Shown here: piece by piece, positions 36,981-45,842 of the stretch | Layout: each line of letters starts with the position of its first letter | Position numbering within the stretch: position 1 is the first letter of the stretch | DNA from: Calothrix sp. PCC 7716 | GTDB lineage: Bacteria; Cyanobacteriota; Cyanobacteriia; Cyanobacteriales; Nostocaceae | Assembly (NCBI RefSeq): GCF_019977735.1 | Contig: NZ_AP025018.1 | Span: 806,001-870,000 of the forward strand | Length of the DNA stretch: 64,000 nucleotides | Direction: 5' to 3' | Notes under the pieces: generated by a model | What the model saw: the letters and a program-made list of their open reading frames with translations, nothing else | Databases searched by the model: none | Told to the model about the DNA's origin: nothing | Made by a program: the position numbers and the translations under genes

Positions 36981-37015
36981 CTGCCCCCCAAAATTCAGTG
37001 GGGGGCGGTTTTTTT
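36981..37015 (+). terminator. Strong Rho-independent terminator
   Basis: The stem CTGCCCCCCA (36981-36990) pairs with TGGGGGGCGG (36999-37008) with one G-T pair, then seven T. It lies 107 bases after the DUF362 stop. Confidence 0.85.
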
Positions 37016-37722
37016 GTTATTATTATTGGGCGCCTGAATCAAGCTGATTAATTAAGTCATGAGACAATTTCAATCTATCTTAGGAAGGATTGCTTATTTT
37101 TTGATATGATGCATTTTAAATGAGTACAAATTTAAATTTTAAGTTTTGTTGACTTTATTAAATAGATAATTATTTTTACTAATAAAGTTTTGTATGTATT
37201 TATTCGTACTGTTTGGTAGCGATAACCGCAGTTTCTCAGTAATTTACGGAAGTATAATTGATTTTGAGTATAACTACTTATATAACTAATATGAAGGTTA
37301 CTGTCTCAGTAATTATGCGAATGTATTTGGTTAACTGTGACAACAGTAAATTTTGCGATTCGTGAGTAAGATATTAGCGCTGAAAGCATTTAAAATACTG
37401 CCTTAAGTAGATTAATGTTGCTGATTTGAAAATTCGCAATTAAAATAACATTATGTACAGTTAGTGTAAATTGTAATGCTAGGAATAGCTTTAGAATAAT
37501 GGGTAATCAGGATAGGGTGGAGTAATGCATCTAAGGTTATGTATAATAAAATTGAAACACAGAATACAAATTTTGCGCGTGCAATTAAAGATTTGATGTG
37601 TAATATTTTTGATTACAGCATCTGTGTGAGAGTATTTGAAATGCTCAAATGCTAGGTAATGCTCACGTCAGATATTGGTTAAAATGGTATCAAGACTTTC
37701 AAGTTAGAGAGTCAGTGCAATA
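37016..37722. other. 700 bp AT-rich intergenic region
   Basis: No open frame of substance, tRNA-like fold, or strong repeat is visible. TCTCAGTAATT occurs twice (about 37232 and 37303). It may hold a long regulatory region or small RNA, but nothing in the sequence supports a specific call. Confidence 0.4.
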
Positions 37723-37932
37723 ATGTCACGATTTTGGTTTTTTATGAATTCTAATAGTCAGTCTGCTAATGTTGATAGTTCATCTCATCGTTTGGCAGAC
37801 ATTGTCGGAACTTTCATTGCAATTTTAACTTTAGGCTTGCCTTTATTTGTTATTGCTCATTATTCATCAAATAATGTCGAAATTAACACACCGCAACCAA
37901 TTACGTCTAGATTGCAACAAAGTCGAGACTAG
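37723..37932 (+). CDS. Small single-pass membrane protein
   Basis: The 69-residue product has one hydrophobic segment (about residues 26-47, DIVGTFIAILTLGLPLFVIA) between polar ends. I recall similar short cyanobacterial proteins with this membrane segment, but not a function. The region from its stop to 38273 (about 340 bases) has no gene and should hold the ppa promoter. Confidence 0.6.
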   Translation: MSRFWFFMNSNSQSANVDSSSHRLADIVGTFIAILTLGLPLFVIAHYSSNNVEINTPQPITSRLQQSRD

Positions 37933-38273
37933 CTCACGTACAACAGCATGTTTTCAATCAATAACTCAATAGTTTAGCATTAGCTAATTTTTCGCGCCAT
38001 AAGTGCTTGTGTGTAGAGTATATAATGCAGAACTCATCAGAAAGCGAAGCGCGCGTTTTCAAGAAGCCTTTTTTCTCGATACACGATTTAATGTAATTTG
38101 TCAACTCCCTAGTTTTCGGACGGGGATTTTTTTTTGACTTGGACATAACTTACAAAAAAGCTTGAAAACAAACTATTAGTCAACAAAAGTACATTATTCG
38201 CTTTAAAATCTATTACGGGTAGCTGAAAAACACTACCCATTGTATTTGTGTGTATGAAGCAAGGAGATTTTTT

Positions 38274-38783
38274 GTGGATTTGTCCCGTATTCCAGCCCAA
38301 CCAAAACCCGGTATTATCAACGTATTGATTGAAATTACAGGCGGGAGTAAAAATAAATACGAATTTGATAAGGATTTGAATGCTTTTGCTTTAGACCGCG
38401 TATTATATTCGTCAGTACAATATCCTTACGATTATGGTTTTGTGCCCAATACTCTGGCTGATGATGGTGATCCATTAGATGGAATGGTAATTATGGATGA
38501 ACCAACCTTTCCTGGATGTGTCATTGCCGCACGACCAATTGGCATGTTAGAGATGATTGACGGTGGTGACCGTGATGAGAAAATTCTTTGCGTTCCCGAC
38601 AAAGACCCACGCTATGCTCACGTTAAATCTCTTAAAGACCTTGCTCCGCACAAACTAGATGAAATTGCCGAATTCTTCCGCAGCTATAAGAATTTAGAAA
38701 AGAAAGTTACTGAAATTCTTGGTTGGCAAGATGTTGATAAGGTTCAACCTCTAGTTGACAAGTGTATTAAAGCTGGCAGTTAG
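38274..38783 (+). CDS. ppa: Inorganic pyrophosphatase
   Basis: The GTG at 38274 has AAGGAG 8 bases upstream and gives the usual 169-residue length; a start 24 bases earlier is unlikely. The product matches class I soluble pyrophosphatase: [22 protein letters not shown], and the metal site [13 protein letters not shown], then DKDPRY. It hydrolyses pyrophosphate and drives biosynthetic reactions in the cytoplasm. A large heptamer array starts just after the stop. Confidence 0.97.
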   Translation: MDLSRIPAQPKPGIINVLIEITGGSKNKYEFDKDLNAFALDRVLYSSVQYPYDYGFVPNTLADDGDPLDGMVIMDEPTFPGCVIAARPIGMLEMIDGGDRDEKILCVPDKDPRYAHVKSLKDLAPHKLDEIAEFFRSYKNLEKKVTEILGWQDVDKVQPLVDKCIKAGS

Positions 38784-38790
38784 AAGTATT

Positions 38791-38949
38791 GAGTGCTGAG
38801 TGCTGAGTGCTGAGTGCTGAGTACTGAGTGCTGAGTGCTGAGTATTGAGTGCTGAGTATTGAGTGCGCTGAGTACTGAGTGCTGAGTGCTGAGTATTGAG
38901 TGCTGAGTATTGAGTGCTGAGTGCTGAGTGCTGAGTGCTGAGTGCTGGG
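38791..38949. repeat. Heptanucleotide tandem array (GAGTGCT type), 159 bp
   Basis: About 22 imperfect copies of the heptamer GAGTGCT, with GAGTATT and GAGTACT variants and one frame slip near 38865. The complementary array (CTCAGCA) lies at 39146-39227, so the two are inverted relative to each other. Confidence 0.92.
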
Positions 38950-39145
38950 TAAGAAGTTAGGGGTTAGGGGATGTGAGAACGATAATTTAATATAGAGAGT
39001 TGATGTACTCTTAAAGTGTGATAACTTGCAAGTACAAAAATTATCTTTCAACTCTACTCTAAAGGTAGAGGCGCCAACGAAACTGAAACCTCTCTAAAAC
39101 CCATTACTTTTTAAGACCGAATTTATTTGGTCTCTACAATTCCCA

Positions 39146-39227
39146 ACTCAGTACTCAATACTCAGCACTCAGCACTTAGTACTCAGCACTCAGCACTCAG
39201 CACTCATAACTCAGCACTCAGCACTCC
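39146..39227. repeat. Heptanucleotide tandem array (CTCAGCA type), inverted partner
   Basis: About 11 copies of the heptamer in the orientation opposite to the array at 38791, ending 12 bases before the panD start. The array is thus in the panD leader. The 196 bases between the arrays contain a GGCGCC site and no gene. Confidence 0.92.
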
Positions 39228-39239
39228 TAACTATTAAAG

Positions 39240-39629
39240 ATGTATCGTACAATTCTTTTGGCAAAGATTCATAACTGCACTCTGACGGCAGCAAATATCA
39301 ACTATGTTGGTAGTATTAGTATTGACCAAGTATTATTAGACAAATCAGGGATTTTACCTTACGAGCAGGTACAAGTTGTCAACATCAATAACGGTGAGCG
39401 TTTCACGACTTATGCAATTCCCGCACCAGCTAATTCAGGAGCGATAGAACTAAATGGGGCTGCGGCACGTCTAGGCATTTTAGGGGATCGCTTGATTATA
39501 ATGTCTTACGGGCAGTTCACAACGGATGAGTTAAAAACTTTCTCTCCGACGGTTGTACTTGTAGACGAAAAAAATCGACTTTTAGAAGTGCGACACTATG
39601 ATGACCTGCTATCGTCATACCATTCCTGA
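39240..39629 (+). CDS. panD: Aspartate 1-decarboxylase
   Basis: The 129-residue product matches Pan[17 protein letters not shown], the self-cleavage site YVGSISID (Gly-Ser bond yields the pyruvoyl group), and [20 protein letters not shown]. It makes beta-alanine for pantothenate and coenzyme A. Full length. The next gene starts 16 bases later and may be cotranscribed. Confidence 0.97.
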   Translation: MYRTILLAKIHNCTLTAANINYVGSISIDQVLLDKSGILPYEQVQVVNINNGERFTTYAIPAPANSGAIELNGAAARLGILGDRLIIMSYGQFTTDELKTFSPTVVLVDEKNRLLEVRHYDDLLSSYHS

Positions 39630-39644
39630 ACATGATTTGTAAGA

Positions 39645-40574
39645 ATGAAAGAGATGTCAACGACTCGAGATTACCTACTTAAAGATTCTTCATGGGTTTC
39701 TTTGTGCGAACAACAAGTGGGAGGGCAAGTGGGGAATTTTGCCGTACAATTTTGGGGTGTACGGGGTTTAATTCCAACACCTGGTAGTAGCACTGACCGT
39801 TATGGGGGAAATACTGCTTGTGTCGAAATGTTTGTAGCTGGTAAACACTTGATTTTTGATGGTGGTACTGGTTTAAGAAGTTTGGGTAAAAGTTTGCTGT
39901 TTAGAGATGCTCCTCTCAGCACGCATTTATTTTTTACCAACTCCCAGTCTAATCGCATTCAAGGGTTTCCATTTTTCGCTCCTGCGTTTGTGGCTAATAA
40001 TAATCTTCACATTTATGGTAGTGCTGCAAGTAACGGCGCCTCAATTAAACAGTGTTTGGGAGACCAAATGCTACAACCCCACTTTCCATATCCATTGCAA
40101 GTAATGCAATCAGAGTTAGCATTTTGTTATTTAACTCCAAACCGTGTAATTACTTTAGATGATGTGACGATAACCACTGCTTTAATTAACCATACCCAGA
40201 AATCGATTGGTTATCGAGTTACTTGGCAGAATTATAGCGTTGCTTATATTACAGATTTAAGTAATAGTGTTGATGACGTTGAATTAGCAAACGTGATTGA
40301 ATTAGCACAAGGCGCCGATTTGTTAATTACTAACTCAACTTATACAGAACTGACACCACGAAACCATCAAAATGATGATTTACCCTGGCAAGCTGCTGTT
40401 GACTTAGCATCTAAAAGCGAGGTTAAGCGTTTAGTTATTTCACATCATCATCCTGATGATAATGATGATTTTTTAGATGGAATGCAAACAAAGGTGAAAT
40501 CAGTTTTTGATTCAGCAGTACTAGCACACGAAGGTTTGGTATTAAATATAGATAAGTCTATAGATAAGTTTTAA
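39645..40574 (+). CDS. Metallo-beta-lactamase-fold protein lacking the metal-binding motif
   Basis: The fold is clear: FAVQFWGVRGLIPTPG, TDRYGGNTACVEM and LIFDGGTGLRSLG match RNase Z/PhnP-like hydrolases. The place of the HxHxDH motif, however, reads TNSQSNRIQG, so the zinc ligands are gone; the later Asp of the family is present as ITDLSN, the DxxYT site is altered to NSTYT, while HHHP remains. It is probably not a metal-dependent hydrolase and may be a binding or regulatory protein. Confidence 0.85.
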   Translation: MKEMSTTRDYLLKDSSWVSLCEQQVGGQVGNFAVQFWGVRGLIPTPGSSTDRYGGNTACVEMFVAGKHLIFDGGTGLRSLGKSLLFRDAPLSTHLFFTNSQSNRIQGFPFFAPAFVANNNLHIYGSAASNGASIKQCLGDQMLQPHFPYPLQVMQSELAFCYLTPNRVITLDDVTITTALINHTQKSIGYRVTWQNYSVAYITDLSNSVDDVELANVIELAQGADLLITNSTYTELTPRNHQNDDLPWQAAVDLASKSEVKRLVISHHHPDDNDDFLDGMQTKVKSVFDSAVLAHEGLVLNIDKSIDKF

Positions 40575-40688
40575 ATATATTAAAAAATGTATGAAAGCTC
40601 CTGCATCTCAACTTTTATTGGCATCGGGAGGTTTGTTACATTTATGACAAAAAATAGTATTTATACTTAAATGGAAATCTGGTAATTA

Positions 40689-40715
40689 AAAATGTCCACC
40701 ATTGGTGGACATTTT
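40689..40715. terminator. Bidirectional terminator between convergent genes
   Basis: A 13 bp near-perfect palindrome, AAAATGTCCACCA (40689-40701) and its complement (40703-40715), with one central base and T-runs on both sides. It separates the MBL-fold gene from cnaT. Confidence 0.8.
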
Positions 40716-40735
40716 AGACGATGGCAAAGTAAAAT

Positions 40736-41815
40736 TTAGGCTGGTTGAAACATGTTTTGGCAGACTGTAGTGATTGCACGAGATACTTCTTCGAGTTTTT
40801 TAAGGACAGTTCCATTGCTAAGGAGTTCTTCAGTTTTGGCGATACCTGCTTGGATATCCTCACATATACCACTACGCCATAGATAAAAGCCTCCATTCCA
40901 TAATGTACTTTGCATAAGTTCACAATTTGAACCTATAAGCGTTGCTTTGATATCTATAATTAGTTCTTCAGTAGATGTTAATGGTACATCTTGGGTTGTA
41001 AAGTTGTAATCACGAGGCGCCATTATTAAGCGTTCGATAGATGCAGTTTGAGATACAGTAGAGCCTAAACCGATTATGGCACTGCGGTCGCGTGCTAAAT
41101 CACAACTACCTTCTAACCCCTTAATAGTAGTAAATTTAGTGATACCTTGTAATCCTAAAGCCGTTTGAAACATTCCCTCGGTGGGAGGATGAACGAATCC
41201 AGAAATAATATGAGCATCACCATCATAAGGGTTCCATATTAATTCCATTGTGGCAAATGGAGGTCGTTTACCTAATTGGTCGCGGTATTCCCAAATTGCA
41301 TTAGTCAAAGGAAAATGTTTGGGTGTGTATACTAGGGCAATACCTGTTTGCTCAAATACTTGCTCTAATTTATCGAATGACATCAAAGTCCAGTCAACTC
41401 CTAATGACTGCCATACTTCTACTAAAGGTAAACCATATTTAGTTGGCAAACGGTTTCCACCATGCATAACAACAGGTTGTCCTGCTGATGCGAGTAATAA
41501 AGCTGTAATGGGACTAATTGGATAAGTGCGGGTGCGACCATCATAAGGTATACCCAGAACTATGACCTGACGTTGACTCTCAATTTGTCTAAGTTTTGGG
41601 CCAAGCTCATTATACGCATCTAACATACCCGCTAATTCCTCACCAGTTGGGCGCCGAATGCGGTGAGCAATCATGAAAGCACCAATTTGCGCTGGTGTTG
41701 CTTCACCCAACAGCATCATTTTAGTAGCTTCGGAAGCCTCATTACGAGTTAGATTTTCAGAAGTATGATTTCCACTACCGACTTTTTTAAGCAAATCCCG
41801 AAATTTATTACTCAT
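40736..41815 (-). CDS. cnaT: CnaT-like glycosyltransferase family 3 (TrpD-related) protein
   Basis: The 359-residue product resembles anthranilate phosphoribosyltransferase (N-terminal helical domain LTRNEASEATKMMLLGEATP, then the TrpD-like core), but the glycine-rich PRPP loop reads HGGNRLPTKYG, and the DNA-binding tail of other proteins is absent. In Anabaena PCC 7120, a TrpD-like protein, CnaT, lies beside ntcB and is needed for nir operon expression; the neighbour here is ntcB, transcribed the same way 23 bases upstream. That makes CnaT the best call. Its biochemical activity is unknown. Confidence 0.75.
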   Translation of the reverse strand: MSNKFRDLLKKVGSGNHTSENLTRNEASEATKMMLLGEATPAQIGAFMIAHRIRRPTGEELAGMLDAYNELGPKLRQIESQRQVIVLGIPYDGRTRTYPISPITALLLASAGQPVVMHGGNRLPTKYGLPLVEVWQSLGVDWTLMSFDKLEQVFEQTGIALVYTPKHFPLTNAIWEYRDQLGKRPPFATMELIWNPYDGDAHIISGFVHPPTEGMFQTALGLQGITKFTTIKGLEGSCDLARDRSAIIGLGSTVSQTASIERLIMAPRDYNFTTQDVPLTSTEELIIDIKATLIGSNCELMQSTLWNGGFYLWRSGICEDIQAGIAKTEELLSNGTVLKKLEEVSRAITTVCQNMFQPA

Positions 41816-41838
41816 ATTATTTACCGTTTCACCAATAA

Positions 41839-42789
41839 TTAACTCGCGTTTCGCATATCCAAAGCAAACTGAGGTGGTATATGTTGACGCACCAATTGCC
41901 AGAAATGTTGAATTGGGGGAATTTGCAAACGGTCATTAGTAGTTACCATAACGACTCGACGGGTCATACTCGATGTGGTCTCGTTTAAAAGACTACTGTT
42001 ACCAGCAAGGGGACGAACTGCAAGGGTGGGGTCATTGCGCGCTTCGACTAAAGCTGAATATGGCAGTAACGCTACAAATTCACCTTGTCGAACCACTCCT
42101 CTAAAAGCATCAAGCGTATTTACCTCTAAAGCCGCTTGTAAAGTTGCTTCGAGTCGCTCAAACTTATCTTGTACTAACCTTTGCATTCCATACCCATCTT
42201 TAAACACAACTTGCGGATAATTGACTAACTCCGACCAAGGAACCATGTCATATTGTGCCAAAGGATGATTAACTGCGACTAAAACCTCAATTGGTTCCTC
42301 GTATAGCGTTTCTACAATCATTTCGCGACCCGTAGTCAAGAAACGATTGTTCATCACAATAGCCAAATCAACCAAACCATCTTTGAGAACTTTTAATGCA
42401 CGGTCACTCCCTAACGAAGTCACTCGCAATTGAACATCTGGGTAATCGTGGCAAAATTGCTGTAATACTGGCGGTAAGTAATAAGCACATAGTGAGTGAA
42501 TAGCTGCAACACATAGCTCTGGTTGCTTTCCAGAAACCAAATCAGCTATTTCCTGCGTCGCGCTTTGCCATTCAGCACATATTTTACGCGCGCGTGGCAA
42601 CAACCGCTCACCCGCAAGCGTCAATTTTGCCTGACTTGTACGGTGAAAAAGTTCACACCCCAAGTCTCCTTCTAATGCCTGAATTTGACGACTGATAGTA
42701 GATTGTGTTACACCGCATTTACGCGCTGCTCCTTGAAAACTACCAGCTTCAGCAATACCCAGAAAAGCTTGCAGCTGCTCGAGTCGCAT
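41839..42789 (-). CDS. ntcB: LysR-type regulator NtcB
   Basis: The 316-residue product has an N-terminal helix-turn-helix (GSFQGAARKCGVTQSTISRQ) and a LysR effector-binding domain. The beginning MRLEQLQAFLGIAEAGSFQ and the middle (LGSDRALKVLKDGLVDLAIV) resemble NtcB, the nitrite-responsive activator of the nir operon. The call is strengthened by an NtcA-type promoter just upstream and by the adjacent cnaT. No nir or nrt gene is in the window, so the regulator is encoded away from its main target. Confidence 0.8.
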   Translation of the reverse strand: MRLEQLQAFLGIAEAGSFQGAARKCGVTQSTISRQIQALEGDLGCELFHRTSQAKLTLAGERLLPRARKICAEWQSATQEIADLVSGKQPELCVAAIHSLCAYYLPPVLQQFCHDYPDVQLRVTSLGSDRALKVLKDGLVDLAIVMNNRFLTTGREMIVETLYEEPIEVLVAVNHPLAQYDMVPWSELVNYPQVVFKDGYGMQRLVQDKFERLEATLQAALEVNTLDAFRGVVRQGEFVALLPYSALVEARNDPTLAVRPLAGNSSLLNETTSSMTRRVVMVTTNDRLQIPPIQHFWQLVRQHIPPQFALDMRNAS

Positions 42790-42794
42790 TGTTT

Positions 42795-42808
42795 GTAGCC
42801 TGAATTAC
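42795..42808 (-). promoter_or_regulatory. Second NtcA-like box (GTAN8TAC) overlapping the ntcB leader
   Basis: Another GTAN8TAC palindrome lies 5 bases upstream of the ntcB start codon, downstream of the predicted promoter. It could allow repression by NtcA, or be chance, since such a short motif is expected about 16 times in 64 kb. Confidence 0.35.
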
Positions 42809-42824
42809 ATTTGTGGCTGATATC

Positions 42825-42866
42825 AACTTAGCTGATTTGACACTAAGTTTTAGTAGATTTTGTTAC
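42825..42866 (-). promoter_or_regulatory. NtcA-activated promoter of ntcB (GTAN8TAC-N22-TAN3T)
   Basis: On the minus strand GTAACAAAATCTAC (42866-42853) fits the NtcA box GTAN8TAC; exactly 22 bases later TAAGTT (42830-42825) fits the -10 box TAN3T. This is the canonical spacing for NtcA-dependent promoters. Transcription would begin about 30 bases upstream of the ntcB ATG. Confidence 0.75.
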
Positions 42867-43435
42867 ATCTTGCTCTTTCGCTGCGACTTTATACAGTACC
42901 AACGATGTTGGGTTATTTACCTTCAAAACGGTAAAATAACTGAGATTTTGACGAAATCTGACTATCAAAGAATTCTAAATATTTTCTTAAAAAATGATTC
43001 AGTTTCAATAAAAAATTTACATTTCATAACAATTCCTTAATCTACATTAAGAATTTTATACCTAACCTGGATGAAAACACCATCGTAATAAGCACTTTAG
43101 TGCTTGTAAGTTGAACTTGCTTTATCGTACCATTCATTTGAGCGGTAAACATTATTACCTTACTAGTCGCAGAGGGCACAGAGAACAGAGACCTGAGATA
43201 GGCACCCTATTTCAGAGAATTAATGATATATTATATTTTTTTATGAAACGAGTTACACAATTTTTCTATATTGTGATAAGCTATACAAACATTTAAAGTT
43301 TAATATTTCCCATTAATATTGATTTTGATAATAAGAATCGTCTATATTAAGCAATAAAATTAATATCAAGAATGCGAATTATTTGAAATAGTTCGGGTGC
43401 GTTTAAAAATCAAATGAAATTAATATAAATGCTTT
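42867..43435. other. Intergenic region with a CACAGAG-type repeat
   Basis: The region between the divergent ntcB and histidine kinase genes is AT-rich. A CACAGAG-type repeat (GGCACAGAGAACAGAG) is at about 43167. Short frames in this region have no coding character. The kinase promoter should be here but no boxes are clear. Confidence 0.5.
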
Positions 43436-45640
43436 ATGATAGGTTACGAAAAACGTTCGGTTATTAACCATCATGTACTCACCGCTACACCAAATATCAC
43501 GGTATTTGAAGCGCTGAGTTTGATGAGCTATAACCATAGTGATTATTTGTTTATAGTTAATCAAAATCAAGCAAGCAATTCATCAGCAGGAAAATTGATA
43601 GGAATATTTATAGAAAGCGATTTGGTGAGACTGACTGCAAATCAAATTGATTTAAATAGCATCACAATTGAGAATGTGATGAACAGAAAATTAGTAACGA
43701 TTGCAGAAACAGAATCGCAAGATATATTTATAGCGCTGACTAAGTTTCGTAACCACAAAATTCACCATCTTCCTGTAGTAGATAACGAAAATAATTTAAT
43801 CGGAGTAATTACCCCGCAAACTATTCGAGAAATTATTCAACCACTCGATTTACTTAGGCAAAAGCGGGTTTCAGAAGTCATGACACCTAATGTAGTTAGC
43901 TTAACTGCGAACGCTTCTATTTTGGAATTAACGCAAATTATGGCTCAACAACAAGTTTGTTGTGTTGTAATTGTTGAGGATACAGTTGCTAAAATTCCAC
44001 TTGGAATTATTACCGAACACGATATTGTTGAGTTTTGTAATCATAAATTAGATTTGACAACAAAATTCTCAACGCTGATAAATAAACCCTTACTTCAAAT
44101 AAAAGCATTTGATTCGATGTGGAATGCGAATCAAATTATGCAAACACGTCAAGTTAAGCACTTAGTCGTTACAGACGACAAAAATTATTTAGTTGGACTC
44201 ATTACTCAAACCCAAATATTAGAAGCAATTAATTATGTAGAACTTTTACAAACAGTAGAAACATTACAAGATATTGTGGAAGAACAAACATCAGAATTAA
44301 ACAAATTAAACAAGCAATTACAGCGCGAAGTTAAGCATCGCAAGCTTTATGAAGCTAAGTTACGCTCTTCTGAAGAGCAAATGCGGGCATTGTTTGAGGC
44401 GATGAGTGATATTATACTGTTAGTAAATATCGATGGTGCCAAAGTTGGAACAGTTCAAATACTACCAACTTATTATGGCTATGAAGAAGAATTTAAAATT
44501 AATTTAGCTGCTGAAATGGTTGAATGTTTTCATAAACAGCAAACGGCGCCTTTGTGGTTAGAGAAAGTTTCCGAAGCATTACGAAAAAAGCAAATTATCA
44601 ATTTCGATTATAGCTTACAGTGTAATAATAGCGAAAGATGGTTTAGTGCAAATATTTCTCCAATCGCGGAAAATAAAGTTTTATGGGTAGCGCGCGATAT
44701 TAGTAGACATAAATATCTTGAAGTTGCTTTACAAATTAGTGAAACTCAAGAACGTCAAAAAGCACAACAACTCGAAGTAGCTTTAACCGAACTCAAGCGT
44801 GCAGAAGTTAAATTAATCTTAGATGAAAAAATGGCTTCGTTAGGTCGCATGGTTGGAGGTATTGCTCACGAAATTAATAACCCCAATAATTTTATCTATG
44901 CCAATATTCAACCAGCGAATGAATATGCCCAAGAACTCCTTAACTTAGTAAAATCGTATCAGTTACACTATCCTCAACCTGTTCCAGAAATTAGTCAACA
45001 ACAAGCAGCAATAGATTTAGAATATATTAGCCAAGATTTTCCTAAATTGCTTGGTTCAATTCAAGAAGGCGCCGAACGTATTAGTAAAATAGTTAAGTTA
45101 TTACAGGCTTTTTCTAGCACAGACAACCCTAAGTATAAAAAAATTAATATACATGAAAGTCTTGACACCGTAGTGCAGCTTTTGCAACATCGTCTTCAAG
45201 CACAATCACACCGTTCATCGATTCAAATAATTAAAGAATACAACTTAAAGACAAGTGTAGAATGCTACCCTGGTCAAATTACCCAAGTATTCATCAGTAT
45301 AATTGCAAACGCAATTGATGCTATCGAAGAAAAGATTAAAAAAAGTACCAATATAGAGTTACAAAGTATACATCCATTTATTCGGATTAGAACACAGCTT
45401 ACAAATCAACATGCTGTGATTAGAATCTCTAACAATGGCGCCATTATCAAATCAGAAATTATATCTAAAATATTTGACCCATTTTTTACAACAAAGGCGC
45501 CGGGTCAAGGAACGGGTCTAGGTTTATCGATTTGTTATAAAATCATTTCAGATGCACATCACGGTCAAATTACTTGCCATTCTGCCGAAGGGCAAGATAC
45601 CGAGTTTGTTATTAGCTTGCCAATACAACAACGTTTGTAG
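43436..45640 (+). CDS. Histidine kinase with four CBS domains
   Basis: The 734-residue product has two CBS pairs (about residues 1-145 and 145-275; IENVMNRKLVTIAE, VSEVMTPNVVSLTA), a coiled coil, a PAS-like domain (about 310-430), then a HisKA domain with H-box GGIAHEINNPNNFIYAN and a HATPase domain (NAIDAIEEK, FDPFFTTKAPGQGTGLGLSI). CBS pairs bind adenine nucleotides, so it may sense energy state or ligand and phosphorylate a response regulator encoded elsewhere. No membrane segment is seen; it is likely soluble. The stop codon lies inside a dispersed repeat. Confidence 0.93.
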   Translation: MIGYEKRSVINHHVLTATPNITVFEALSLMSYNHSDYLFIVNQNQASNSSAGKLIGIFIESDLVRLTANQIDLNSITIENVMNRKLVTIAETESQDIFIALTKFRNHKIHHLPVVDNENNLIGVITPQTIREIIQPLDLLRQKRVSEVMTPNVVSLTANASILELTQIMAQQQVCCVVIVEDTVAKIPLGIITEHDIVEFCNHKLDLTTKFSTLINKPLLQIKAFDSMWNANQIMQTRQVKHLVVTDDKNYLVGLITQTQILEAINYVELLQTVETLQDIVEEQTSELNKLNKQLQREVKHRKLYEAKLRSSEEQMRALFEAMSDIILLVNIDGAKVGTVQILPTYYGYEEEFKINLAAEMVECFHKQQTAPLWLEKVSEALRKKQIINFDYSLQCNNSERWFSANISPIAENKVLWVARDISRHKYLEVALQISETQERQKAQQLEVALTELKRAEVKLILDEKMASLGRMVGGIAHEINNPNNFIYANIQPANEYAQELLNLVKSYQLHYPQPVPEISQQQAAIDLEYISQDFPKLLGSIQEGAERISKIVKLLQAFSSTDNPKYKKINIHESLDTVVQLLQHRLQAQSHRSSIQIIKEYNLKTSVECYPGQITQVFISIIANAIDAIEEKIKKSTNIELQSIHPFIRIRTQLTNQHAVIRISNNGAIIKSEIISKIFDPFFTTKAPGQGTGLGLSICYKIISDAHHGQITCHSAEGQDTEFVISLPIQQRL

Positions 45641-45711
45641 GTTGGGGAGCCACTCACGTGCCGAGGCTTCCTCGGTTAAGTGAAGTGGCGTTGGAGGAAT
45701 GGAACCCAACA
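45637..45711. repeat. 75 bp GTAGGTTGGGGAG repeat, copy 2
   Basis: Same length and ends as copy 1 at 25705, with stem changes GCCACT / AGTGGC (copy 1 GTCACT / AGTGAC) and CCGAGG / CCTCGG (copy 1 CGGGGG / CCCCCG), each paired change preserving the helix. It provides the stop codon of the kinase gene. Confidence 0.8.
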
Positions 45712-45842
45712 TTAACATTAACCCCAACATCAACAATTTATAAAAACTTAGCAATCATCTGAATAAAAACACGGTACTATCTGTGTATTAGTATTTGTGT
45801 TGTATTTAAAAATAAACTTAAAATTTAGACTTTTATTAAAAT

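Noticed and set aside
36875-37015. Possible small RNA or riboswitch between the DUF362 stop and the strong terminator
   Set aside because: No known riboswitch core could be recognised; the terminator is explained by the upstream gene.
37958-38146. 62-residue Lys-rich frame on the minus strand upstream of ppa
   Set aside because: No ribosome site, no family resemblance, and it covers the expected ppa promoter region.
38791-39227. Long frame reading through the heptamer arrays (minus strand)
   Set aside because: It encodes only repeated Ser/Thr/Gln/His from tandem heptamers.
42813-43296. Short frames between ntcB and the histidine kinase
   Set aside because: They overlap the NtcA promoter or the CACAGAG repeat and show no coding character.
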